A DNA stretch of 64,000 bases. Origin: Narthecium ossifragum (taxonomy: Eukaryota; Streptophyta; Magnoliopsida; Dioscoreales; Nartheciaceae). A model generated the notes under the pieces. It was not told the DNA's origin. It saw nothing but the letters and a program-made list of their open reading frames with translations, and did no database searches. Where the stretch lies: positions 62,001-126,000 of the forward strand of contig OY986974.1 in assembly GCA_963920575.1 (NCBI GenBank), read 5' to 3'. Below, in pieces: positions 27,441-38,244 of this stretch. The position numbers were made by a program, and so were the translations under genes. Each line of letters begins with the position of its first letter. The stretch's first letter is position 1.

Positions 27441-29203
27441 TAGGCCTTGCTAATTTTTGTTCTTATTTCTCAATCTTCTTTTTGGTGAATATCATCCCAG
27501 GCAGGCCTCCTCGAAGCTCCTGGCGACCGAATCGGGCACGTCGAATCCCCGGATGCTCAGCCTCCAAAATAGCAAGCTTTTACCTTTTACCTTTTTTGCC
27601 TTTTCCTTCACTTTTTGATACTAGGCCTTGCTAATTTTTTTTCTTGTTTCTCAATTTTCTTTTTGGTGAATATCATCCCAGGCAGGCCTCCTCGAAGCTC
27701 CTGGCGACCGAATCGGGCACGTCGAATCCCCGGATGCTCAGCCTCCAAAATAGCAAGCTTTTACCTTTTACCTTATTTGCCTTTTCCTTCACTCTTTGAT
27801 ACTAGGCCTTGCTAATTTTTTTTCTTATTTCTCATTCATCTTTTTGGTGAATATCATCCCAGGCAGGCCTCATCGAAGCTCCTGGCGACCGAATCGGACA
27901 CGTCGAATCCCCGGATGCTCAGCCTCCAAAATAGCAAGCTTTTACCTTTTACCTTTTTTGCCTTTTCTTAACTTTTTGATACTAGTCCGTGCTAATTTTT
28001 TTTCTTATTTCTCAATCATGTTTTTGGTGAATATCATCCCAGGCAGGCCTCCTCGAAGCTCCGGGCTACCGAATCGGGCACGTCGAATCCCCGAATGCTC
28101 AGCCTCCAAAATAGCAAGCTTTTACCTTTTACCTTTTTTGCCTTTTCCTTCACTTTTTGATACTAGGCCTTGCTAATTTTTTTTCTTATTTCTCATTCAT
28201 CTTTTTGGTGAATATCATCCCAGGCAGGCCTCCTCGAAGCTCCTGGCGACCGAATCGGGCACGTCGGAACCCCGGATGCTCAGCCTCCAAAATAGCAAGC
28301 TTTTACCTTTTACCTTTTTGGCCTTTTCCTTCACTTTTTGATTCTAGGCCTTGCTAATTTTTTTTCTTATTTCTCATTCATTTTTTTGGTGAATATCATC
28401 CCAGGCTGGCCTCCTCGAAGCTCTTGGCGACCGAATCGGGCACGTCGAATCCCCGGATGCTCAGCCTCCAAAATAGCAAGCTTTTACCTTTTACCTTTTT
28501 TGCCTTTTCTTCACTTTTTGATACTAGGCCGTGCTAATTTTTTTTCTTATTTCTCAATCATCTTTTTGGTGAATATCATCCCAGGCAGGCCTCCTCGAAG
28601 CTCCTGGCTACCGAATCGGGCACGTCGAATCTCCGAATGCGCAGCCTCCAAAATAGCAACCTTTTACCTTTTTCCTTTTTTGCCTTTTCCTTCACTTTTT
28701 GATACTAGGCCTTGCTAATTTTTTTTCTTATTTCTAATTCATCTTTTTGGTGAATATCATCCCAGGCAGACCTCCTCGAAGCTCCTGGTGACCGAATCGG
28801 GCACGTCGAATCCCCGGATGCTCAGCCTCCAAAATAGCAAGCTTTTACCTTTTACCATTTTTGCCTTTTCCTTCACTTTTTGATACTAGGCCTTGCAAAT
28901 TTTTTTTCTTATTTCTAATTCATCTTTCTGCTGAATATCATCCCAGGCAGGCCTCCTCAAAGCCCCTGGCGACCGGATTGGGCACGTCGAATCCCCGGAT
29001 CCTCAGCCTGCAAAATAGCAAGCTTTTACCTTTTACCTTTTTTGCCTTTTCCTTCACTTTTTGATACTAGGCCTTTCAAATTTTTTTTCTTATTTCTCAT
29101 TTATCTTTTTGCTGAATATCATCCCAGGCAGGCCTCCTCGAAACCCCTGGCCACCGGATCGGGCACGTCGAATCCCAGTATCCTCAGCCTGCAAAATGGC
29201 AAG

Positions 29204-29245
29204 CCTTTACCTTTTACCTTTTACCTTTTACCTTTTACCTTTTTG
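29204..29245 (+). repeat. Expanded TTTTACC heptamer tract, 5 copies (duplicate)
   Basis: This is the second-copy counterpart of the tract at 25459-25500, exactly 3745 bp downstream. The copy number of five is unchanged. Confidence 0.9.
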
Positions 29246-31139
29246 CCTTTTCCTTCACTTTTTGATACTAGGCCTTTCTAATTTTTTGTCTTATTTCCCA
29301 TTCATCTTTTTGCTGAATATGATCCCACGCAGGCCTTCTCGAAGCTCCTGGCTACCGAATCAGTTACGTCGAATTCCTGGATCCTCAGCCTCCATAATAG
29401 CAAGCTTTTACCTTTTACCTTTTTTGCCTTTTCCTTCACTTTTTGATACTAGGCCTTGCTAATTTTTTTTCTTATTTCACAATCTTCTTTTTGGTGAATA
29501 TGATCCCAGGCAGGCCTCCTCGAAGCTCCTGGCGACCGAATCGGGCACGTCAAATCCCCGGATGCTCAGCCTCCAAAATAGCAAGCTTTTACCTTTTACC
29601 TTTTTTGCCTTTTCCTTCACTTTTTGATACTAGGCCTTGCTAATTTTTGTTCTTGTTTCTCAATCTTCTTTTTGGTGAATATCATCCCAGGCAGGCCTCC
29701 TCGAAGCTCCTGGCGACCGAATCGGGCACGTCGAATCCCCGGATGCTCAGCCTCCAAAATAGCAAGCTTTTACCTTTTACCTTTTTTGCCTTTTCCTTCA
29801 CTCTTTGATACTAGGCCTTGCTAATTTTTTTTCTTATTTCTCATTCATCTTTTTGGTGAATATCATCCCAGGCAGGCCTCATCGAAGCTCCTGGCGACCG
29901 AATCGGACACGTCGAATCCCCGGATGCTCAGCCTCCAAAATAGCAAGCTTTTACCTTTTACCTTTTTTCTCTTTTCTTCACTTTTTGATACTAGTCCGTG
30001 CTAATTTTTTTTCTTATTTCTCAATCATGTTTTTGGTGAATATCATCCCAGGCAGGCCTCCTCGAAGCTCCGGGCTACCGAATCGGGCACGTCGAATCCC
30101 CGAATGCTCAGCCTCCAAAATAGCAAGCTTTTACCTTTTACCTTTTTTGCCTTTTCCTTCACTTTTTGATACTAGGCCTTGCTAATTTTTTTTCTTATTT
30201 CTCATTCATCTTTTTGGTGAATATCATCCCAAGCAGGCCTCCTCGAAGCTCCTGGCGACCGAATCGGGCACGTCGAATCCCCGGATGCTCAGCCTCCAAA
30301 ATAGCAAACTTTTACCTTTTACCTTTTTGGCCTTTTCCTTCACTTTTTGATACTAGGCCTTGCTAATTTTTTTTCTTATTTCTCATTCATTTTTTTGGTG
30401 AATATCATCCCAGGCTGGTCTCCTCGAAGCTCTTGGCGACCGAATCGGGCACGTCGAATCCCCGGATGCTCAGCCTCCAAAATAGCAAGCTTTTACCTTT
30501 TACCTTTTGTGCCTTTTCTTCACTTTTTGATACTAGGCCGTGCTAATTTTTTTTCTTATTTCTCAATCATCTTTTTCGTGAATATCATCCCAGGCAGGCC
30601 TCCTCGAAGCTCCTGGCTACCGAATCGGGCACGTCGAATCTCCGAATGCTCAGCCTCCAAAATAGCAACCTTTTACCTTTTTCCTTTTTTGCCTTTTCCT
30701 TCACTTTTTGATACTAGGCCTTGCTAATTTTTTTTCTTATTTCTAATTCATCTTTTTGGTGAATATCATCCCAGGTAGGCCTCCTCGAAGCTCCTGGTGA
30801 CCGAATCTGGCACGTCGAATCCCCGGATGCTCAGCCTCCAAAATAGCAAGCTTTTACCTTTTAACTATTTTGCCTTTTCCTTCACTTTTTGATACTAGGC
30901 CTTGCTAATTTTTTGTCTTATTTCCCATTCATCTTTTTGCTGAATATGATCCCACGCAGGCCTTCTCGAAGCTCCTGGCTACCGAATCGGTTACGTCGAA
31001 TTCCTGGATCCTCAGCCTCCATAATAGCAAGCTTTTACCTTTTACCTTTTTTGCCTTTTCCTTCACTTTTTGATACTAGGTCTTGCTAATTTTTTTTCTT
31101 ATTTCACAATCTTCTTTTTGGTGAATATCATCCCAGGCA

Positions 31140-31185
31140 GGCCTCCTCGAAGCTTCTTTTTGGTGAATACTTCACTTTTTGATAC
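31140..31185 (+). repeat. Rearranged monomer with internal deletion, second copy
   Basis: Same breakpoint structure as at 27395-27440, with CTCGAAGCT joined to TCTTTTTGGTGAATAC. It lies 3745 bp downstream and confirms that the higher-order block was copied as one piece. Confidence 0.9.
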
Positions 31186-32948
31186 TAGGCCTTGCTAATT
31201 TTTGTTCTTATTTCTCAATCTTCTTTTTGGTGAATATCATCCCAGGCAGGCCTCCTCGAAGCTCCTGGCGACCGAATCGGGCACGTCGAATCCCCGGATG
31301 CTCAGCCTCCAAAATAGCAAGCTTTTACCTTTTACCTTTTTTGCCTTTTCCTTCACTTTTTGATACTAGGCCTTGCTAATTTTTTTTCTTGTTTCTCAAT
31401 TTTCTTTTTGGTGAATATCATCCCAGGCAGGCCTCCTCGAAGCTCCTGGCGACCGAATCGGGCACGTCGAATCCCCGGATGCTCAGCCTCCAAAATAGCA
31501 AGCTTTTACCTTTTACCTTATTTGCCTTTTCCTTCACTCTTTGATACTAGGCCTTGCTAATTTTTTTTCTTATTTCTCATTCATCTTTTTGGTGAATATC
31601 ATCCCAGGCAGGCCTCATCGAAGCTCCTGGCGACCGAATCGGACACGTCGAATCCCCGGATGCTCAGCCTCCAAAATAGCAAGCTTTTACCTTTTACCTT
31701 TTTTGCCTTTTCTTAACTTTTTGATACTAGTCCGTGCTAATTTTTTTTCTTATTTCTCAATCATGTTTTTGGTGAATATCATCCCAGGCAGGCCTCCTCG
31801 AAGCTCCGGGCTACCGAATCGGGCACGTCGAATCCCCGAATGCTCAGCCTCCAAAATAGCAAGCTTTTACCTTTTACCTTTTTTGCCTTTTCCTTCACTT
31901 TTTGATACTAGGCCTTGCTAATTTTTTTTCTTATTTCTCATTCATCTTTTTGGTGAATATCATCCCAGGCAGGCCTCCTCGAAGCTCCTGGCGACCGAAT
32001 CGGGCACGTCGGAACCCCGGATGCTCAGCCTCCAAAATAGCAAACTTTTACCTTTTACCTTTTTGGCCTTTTCCTTCACTTTTTGATTCTAGGCCTTGCT
32101 AATTTTTTTTCTTATTTCTCATTCATTTTTTTGGTGAATATCATCCCAGGCTGGCCTCCTCGAAGCTCTTGGCGACCGAATCGGGCACGTCGAATCCCCG
32201 GATGCTCAGCCTCCAAAATAGCAAGCTTTTACCTTTTACCTTTTTTGCCTTTTCTTCACTTTTTGATACTAGGCCGTGCTAATTTTTTTTCTTATTTCTC
32301 AATCATCTTTTTGGTGAATATCATCCCAGGCAGGCCTCCTCGAAGCTCCTGGCTACCGAATCGGGCACGTCGAATCTCCGAATGCTCAGCCTCCAAAATA
32401 GCAACCTTTTACCTTTTTCCTTTTTTGCCTTTTCCTTCACTTTTTGATACTAGGCCTTGCTAATTTTTTTTCTTATTTCTAATTCATCTTTTTGGTGAAT
32501 ATCATCCCAGGCAGACCTCCTCGAAGCTCCTGGTGACCGAATCGGGCACGTCGAATCCCCGGATGCTCAGCCTCCAAAATAGCAAGCTTTTACCTTTTAC
32601 CTTTTTTGCCTTTTCCTTCACTTTTTGATACTAGGCCTTGCTAATTTTTTTTCTTATTTCTAATTCATCTTTTTGCTGAATATCATCCCAGGCAGGCCTC
32701 CTCAAAGCCCCTGGCGACCGGATTGGGCACGTCGAATCCCCGGATCCTCAGCCTGCAAAATAGCAAGCTTTTACCTTTTACCGTTTTTGCCTTTTCCTTC
32801 ACTTTTTGATACTAGGCCTTTCAAATTTTTTTTCTTATTTCTCATTCATCTTTTTGCTGAATATCATCCCAGGCAGGCCTCCTCGAAACCCCTGGCCACC
32901 GGATCGGGCACGTCGAATCCCAGTATCCTCAGCCTGCAAAATGGCAAG

Positions 32949-32983
32949 CCTTTACCTTTTACCTTTTACCTTTTACCTTTTTG
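32949..32983 (+). repeat. Expanded TTTTACC heptamer tract, 4 copies
   Basis: Four TTTTACC units lie in another CAGTATCC/ATGGCAAGCC marked monomer. The copy number differs from the six at 20.7 kb and the five at 25.5 and 29.2 kb, as slippage would produce. Confidence 0.88.
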
Positions 32984-34649
32984 CCTTTTCCTTCACTTTT
33001 TGATACTAGGCCTTTCTAATTTTTTGTCTTATTTCCCATTCATCTTTTTGCTGAATATGATCCCACGCAGGCCTTCTCGAAGCTCCTGGCTACCGAATCA
33101 GTTACGTCGAATTCCTGGATCCTCAGCCTCCATAATAGCAAGCTTTTACCTTTTACCTTTTTTGCCTTTTCCTTCACTTTTTGATACTAGGCCTTGCTAA
33201 TTTTTTTTCTTATTTCACAATCTTCTTTTTGGTGAATATCATCCCAGGCAGGCCTCCTCGAAGCTCCTGGCGACCGAATCGGGCACGTCGAATCCCCGGA
33301 TGCTCAGCCTCCAAAATAGCAAGCTTTTACCTTTTACCTTTTTTGCCTTTTCCTTCACTTTTTGATACTAGGCCTTGCTAATTTTTGTTCTTATTTCTCA
33401 ATCTTCTTTTTGGTGAATATCATCCCAGGCAGGCCTCCTCGAAGCTCCTGGCGACCGAATCGGGCACGTCGAATCCCCGGATGCTCAGCCTCCAAAATAG
33501 CAAGCTTTTACCTTTTACCTTTTTTGCCTTTTCCTTCACTTTTTGATACTAGGCCTTGCTAATTTTTTTTCTTGTTTCTCATTTTTCTTTTTGGTGAATA
33601 TCATCCCAGGCAGGCCTCCTCGAAGCTCCTGGCGACCGAATCGGGCACGTCGAATCCCCGGATGCTCAGCCTCCAAAATAGCAAGCTTTTACCTTTTACC
33701 TTATTTGCCTTTTCCTTCACTCTTTGATACTAGGCCTTGCTAATTTTTTTTCTTATTTCTCATTCATCTTTTTGGTGAATATCATCCCAGGCAGGCCTCA
33801 TCGAAGCTCCTGGCGAACGAATCGGACACGTCGAATCCCCGGATGCTCAGCCTCCAAAATAGCAAGCTTTTACCTTTTACCTTTTTTTGCCTTTTCTTCA
33901 CTTTTTGATACTAGGCCGTGCTAATTTTTTTTCTTATTTCTCAATCATCGTTTTGGTGAATATCATCCCAGGCAGGCCTCCTCGAAGCTCCTGGCTACCG
34001 AATCGGGCACGTCGAATCCCCGAATGCTCAGCCTCCAAAATAGCAAGCTTTTACCTTTTACCTTTTTTTGCCTTTTCCTTCACTTTTTGATACTAGGCCT
34101 TGCTAATTTTTTTTTCTTATTTCTCATTCATCTTTTTGGTGAATATCATCCCAGGCAGGCCTCCTCGAAGCTCCTGGCGACCGAATCGGGCACGTCGAAT
34201 CCCCGGATGCTCAGCCTCCAAAATAGCAAGCTTTTACCTTTTACCTTTTTTGCCTTTTCCTTCACTTTTTGATACTAGGCCTTGCGAATTTTTTTCCCTT
34301 TTTCTCATTCATCTTTTTGCTAAATATCATCCCAGGCAGGCCTCCTCGAAGCCCCTGGCTACCGGATCGGACTGGTCGAATCCCCGGATCCTCAGCCTGC
34401 AAAATAGCAAGCTTTTATATTTTACCTTTTTTGCCTTTTCCTTCACTTTTTGATACTAGGCCTTGCTAATTTTTTTTCTTATTTCTCATTCATCGTTTTG
34501 GTGAATATCATCCCAGGCAGCCCTCATCGAAGCTCCTGGCGACCGAATCGGACACGTCGAATCCCCGGATGCTCAGCCTCCAAAATAGCAAGCTTTTACC
34601 TTTTACCTTTTTTGCCTTTTTGCCTTTTATTTATACAATGTATATTTTT

Positions 34650-35015
34650 ACAGTGACAAGTGATATTGTCACTGAAAGTAGTTTATAGTGACAATAAAAA
34701 GGTTGTCACTAAAAGTATTTACAGTCACAATTAATAGATTGTCACTAAAAGTATTTATTGTGACAAATACTAACAACATTCTTCGTCACTAATTCCATTA
34801 TTAGTGACAACAATTGCTATCTTAGTTTGTCACACAATACTGAATAGTTTATAGTGACAATAAAAATATTGTCACTAAATGTATTTACAGTGACAAGTAT
34901 TAGCATCATTGTTTGTCACTAATTTCATTATTGGTGACAACAAATACTATCTATGTTTGTCACACAATCCTGAATATTAATTTTAGTGACAATTTTTTTT
35001 GTCACTAAAATTTGT
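34650..35015. repeat. Left subterminal repeats of the CACTA element
   Basis: About twenty copies of AGTGACAA or its complement TTGTCACT, some with one mismatch, lie in pairs that could fold into hairpins. A longer duplication of about 160 bp is also present: TAGTTTATAGTGACAATAAA begins near 34681 and near 34848, and TTTGTCACACAAT is followed by CTGAAT in both copies. In CACTA elements such repeats bind the TNPA-type protein. The same octamer dominates the right end, which ties both ends to one element. Confidence 0.88.
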
Positions 35016-35945
35016 CATCAAACCTAACTTTTATTATTTGATATTTTAATTTAAAAATTGAATGCAAACTATAAGCACTGTTTTTCTCTAAACAAACAAA
35101 CACATTATTGTGATTCAAATGAAAATAATTCATACCATAAAATATATTTCATAAACAAACAGCTTTGTAGGTTGCTTATACAAAAAGATGAGTTACTGCA
35201 TACATCAAAGTTATATAATTATGTTAATTCAAAACATTACACTTAAATTACATTAATATCCAAAACAAGTCCGATCGATATCCGCACCAGCTAACATTGA
35301 TCTAATAGATCAAGTATCCTGTATATAAAATGGAAACAAAAGAAGAGAATTAGCATTTAGAAACATAAATACAGTGTGTATAATAGACGAATATATAAAA
35401 GCCAACATCGTAATTTAAATTTACGAAATAAAACGGACAGAGTCTCCCCTGTATTTTCGACATTTTCAAATTACATGCTTTAGTAAACAAGAAAAGAAGA
35501 AAAAGCTGTGAATATATACTGAAGATCGCACTAATTCAATGATCAAGTGACTGAACAAGTATTTGCATAGCAGAAAAAAAACTATAGGAAACATTCTGCA
35601 TATGCACAGAAGTAAAAGTAACCTGTACCATCAATAAAAGACATTCTTTTGTTTAAATAGGGTCGCCTGGATTGTACTTGCTTGTAGATCCAATATAAAT
35701 TACCAAAGCCAGCTGACTTCTAGCATAGTTGGGTAAGTGCAAACATGTGCAGTTGAAAGCAAGTGGAGCCACAGAAATAAAAGAAAAGACTTGCAAATGC
35801 CTAACTTTCACAAATAGTCTTATTATTTGATTGACAGATGCCAAGGCCTCGCAGTCATTGCATAACACAAATTTCCAAGCAGTAACTTCATAAACACTTG
35901 ACTTTCTGTTTTCATAAACACTTGTTTCTCCTCCTATATCTGTAG
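35016..35945. other. Non-coding AT-rich CACTA interior, no gene seen
   Basis: AT-rich sequence between the left subterminal repeats and the captured exons. The open frames (a plus one at 35058-35246 and a minus one at 35653-36105) are low-complexity or overlap the captured exon on the other strand, and I recognise no protein in them. It may be element DNA, or flanking intron sequence carried along with the captured gene. Confidence 0.6.
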
Positions 35946-36669
35946 ATCTTTGAATTTCAACAACTTTAGTGGTAACATACCTGCAACCATTGGCAACTTG
36001 CCGAAACTTTATTGGCTTGATCTGTCCGAGAATAAACTTACTGGACAGATCCCAGTCTCTGATGGCAACAACCCTGGCTTGGACATGTTGACCACTACCA
36101 AGCATTTGTACGTCCCATTTTGTCTAACTACTCTCAGTCTCACCATATATTGATCTCATGCCCTTAGAACAATCTTATTCATAGTTTTGTGATAATGACA
36201 GTCATTTCAGCAAGAATCAGCTATCGGGTAATATCCCAAGTCAACTTTTCAGCTCAAACATGATATTGATACATCTGTAAGCTACTAAACCACAACTATC
36301 CATTTCTACTACTATTTCCCTCTCTTCAAATGGCAACGGCTAATTTCTAGGAGCAATTCATAAGGAAGTAAAAAATGTTATTGGACGCTTTATTTTATTA
36401 TTATTATTTTAATTCCACTTCATTTCAATTTTCTCAGGTTATTAGTCAATAATAAGTTCACTGGAAGCATTCCTGCTACACTGGGTCTTGTTAAAAAATT
36501 GGAGCTCATGTAAGTAGCTACAGTATGAATCAAAACGAGGCTTAAATTGCATGTTTATTGTACAAGCTTCTGACACTAGGATATTGTGTATGGTTAGCCG
36601 CCTAGACAGGAATGCACTCACTGGGCCTGTTCCTTCAAACATCAACAATCTTACTAGTGCTCAAGTGCT
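35946..36669 (+). pseudogene. Captured LRR receptor-like kinase fragment (four exons)
   Basis: Four plus-strand exons, with introns retained, encode consecutive leucine-rich repeats. Exon A is 35946-36107 (FNNFSGNIPATIGNLPKLYW, LDLSENKLTGQIPVSDG, GLDMLTTTKH). Exon B is 36202-36276 (HFSKNQLSGNIPSQLFSSNM). Exon C is 36438-36509 (NNKFTGSIPATLGLVKKLEL). Exon D is 36598-36669 (RLDRNALTGPVPSNINNLTS). Splice sites are GT-AG, phases agree from exon to exon, and exons C and D are exactly 72 nt, the one-LRR-per-exon layout of plant LRR-VIII type receptor kinases. From memory, the order and the PGLDML..TKHFHF-type junction resemble the Arabidopsis At5g49760/HPCA1 group. There is no signal peptide, transmembrane segment or kinase domain, so it is a fragment. 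It lies antisense to the transposase genes. Transduplication by the CACTA element is the likely origin. Alternative acceptors upstream of exons B and D are possible. Confidence 0.85.
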
Positions 36670-38244
36670 GTAAGTTTCAACTTCATGGTGATTTATTCCT
36701 AGATACAACTAAGTTTGTACTTTAAGCGCATGAAGTACTTTGATTCTTCCTAAAAGTGTGTTGGTTATCTTCTTTTGTTCCATAGAAGTTGATCAGGTTT
36801 TCATTTATGGAAACAAACAGGTTCCACTTTATGCAAGCTTGAAGCAAAAGCCCTAGTCCAAAAGATACTCGCTCGGTTTCCAAGCCTTTTAGGCTCATCT
36901 AATCAAAAAAAAAAAACCTCTAGTCCTTTTCCTGCTGAAATTAGCTGTTAGCTTCAGAAAAGTATGCACCTAGAGTTTCAGAATAAACAATTTAGGTGGT
37001 GTATCTAAAACTTCCATAAAAGGTCCTGCTTTACCAAACAAGTGAAGGAAATCATGCCACTTATATCTAGTCAAAAAGCAGAACTAGCCCCTAAAAGCAA
37101 TAGATATTTCTTTTCCGTGTGGATCATGACTATTCCTGGTGGATGATGGGCAGAGAAGGCTTCAAGTCTATGAAAATGATGCTGGTGATTTCGACAGCCA
37201 CCACATCTTAATTTGCCTTCTAAGCCATTATGCTTGTATCATTTACTTAGCTATTAGGAACTCCTATTAGTTTGTATAGGTCTCAGAAGCCAACTTCAAT
37301 GATTCACAAATTGTTCCGATTTTATTCCCAAAACTAACAGTAGGAGGTCATACTTTGCCAAAAGCTCTCAACACTCTGATATCTAACATGTATCATTTAT
37401 TAGAATGAATCCAATGTAATTGAGTGCATTACCGTAGAAATTGGTGGCTAAACAAATTAGAAAAGCAGATCTTTTCCACCTATAGTCTTTGGATTATTTT
37501 GACCAGCTGGTTATACTTAAAGTTCTTCTTAATCATGAACCCGAACCACATTATTAAATGTAATCAGAGAGCTATGTTCTAACTACGCCGACGACCTCAA
37601 ATAGTCAAGGAACAAGATCTCATGGACAGATTCTTACAGAATTATAGATGCACTGCATTACAAAGTTCCTGTAGTGGATTACAGATGATGGAACTTAAAA
37701 GAGATCTAGAAGCTTTAGCCAAAAGTCTGTATGTCTTCACAATAAGTTTATCATAAAGCATGCCTCCGAGAAATATCTTACCTCTTTGATCCAGTGGGAC
37801 TTGCAAAATTGTCTACAGGTTCTGTCAATGGAGAAGCAATGATCTAAATTTTCTTTACTGTAGCAATTTGGTTGAGCTAACATTACGGATAAGGTTTTAG
37901 TAGTAGCAGACCATTTTGATTTCTTTGTTCTTTTTCAAGAATCAAACGGAAGAAAGGGATCAATAATGATGTCATATAATCAAAGACTATTCTCCGGTGC
38001 AAATCAGAAGATTTCCCACAGAGAAGGTTATCAGAACTAAACGCAGGACATGCAAACTGAGAAGACATTAAGGTGGATGCCAATAAGAAAAGAAAATGGA
38101 TTCACCCGCAGACTAGGATTATAGAGCCATTTCATCACAAATTCTTATATTCATATCAATTAAGTTGATATTACTTTCTGATGCTAGTCAGAAACATGCA
38201 AACATGCAGTCCACTAATAAGAGGGCTAACTCTCCCTTATAATG
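36670..38244. other. Non-coding stretch inside the CACTA element, nothing recognised
   Basis: AT-rich DNA between the captured exons and the end of the TNPA-like gene. I find no further convincing LRR or kinase exon and no recognisable protein in the short open frames, for example the minus frame 37883-38083. It may include the intron downstream of captured exon D and the 3' flank of the TNPA-like gene. Confidence 0.55.

Larger units (their letters stand above)
24590..32080 (+). repeat. Near-identical 3745-bp tandem duplication of a higher-order unit
   Basis: The block at about 24.59-28.33 kb is repeated at about 28.34-32.08 kb with a constant offset of 3745 bp, roughly 20.7 monomers. Shared features include the rearranged monomer at 27.41/31.15 kb, the odd TTTTAACTATTTTGCC at 27.11/30.86 kb, the five-copy heptamer tract at 25.46/29.20 kb, GGTGAATATGATCCC at 25.75/29.49 kb, and CTTTTTCGTGAATATC at 26.83/30.57 kb. 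Monomer after monomer reads the same at this offset. Similarity drops upstream of about 24.59 kb, and a looser third copy begins after 32.08 kb. The edges are estimates. Confidence 0.9.
15948..34630 (+). repeat. Tandem satellite array, domain B (181/180-bp monomers)
   Basis: This is the same satellite as domain A, more homogeneous and mostly of one subfamily. The typical monomer has TTTTTGGTGAATATCATCCC, CTCCTGGCGACCGAATCGGG and GGATGCTCAGCC. Monomers are 181 bp, or 180 bp where CCTTTTCTTCAC replaces CCTTTTCCTTCAC. A marker monomer with TATTTCCCATTC, GATCCCACGCAGG and CGGTTACGTCGAATTCC recurs near 16.8, 18.6, 20.8, 22.2, 25.5, 27.1, 29.3, 30.9 and 33.0 kb, showing higher-order units of about 8-12 monomers. 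The array ends at about 34630, where TTTTTGCCTTTTTGCC runs into non-satellite AT-rich DNA of the CACTA element. Confidence 0.97.

Noticed and set aside
1..34630. CRISPR-like array of regular repeats
   Set aside because: The whole 181-bp unit is repeated with no unique spacers, and the context is a plant genome with transposons and introns.
1..34656. Numerous open frames of 60-190 codons rich in Phe, Leu, Pro and Arg in the satellite
   Set aside because: They follow the monomer period, lie in all frames, start at TTG or similar codons, and exist only because the T/C-rich monomer has few stops. No coding evidence.
37860..37900. Possible fifth LRR exon (CTGTAG followed by AATTTGGTTGAGCTAAC)
   Set aside because: A few codons resemble an LRR start after an acceptor-like site, but the similarity stops at once and no LRR consensus follows.
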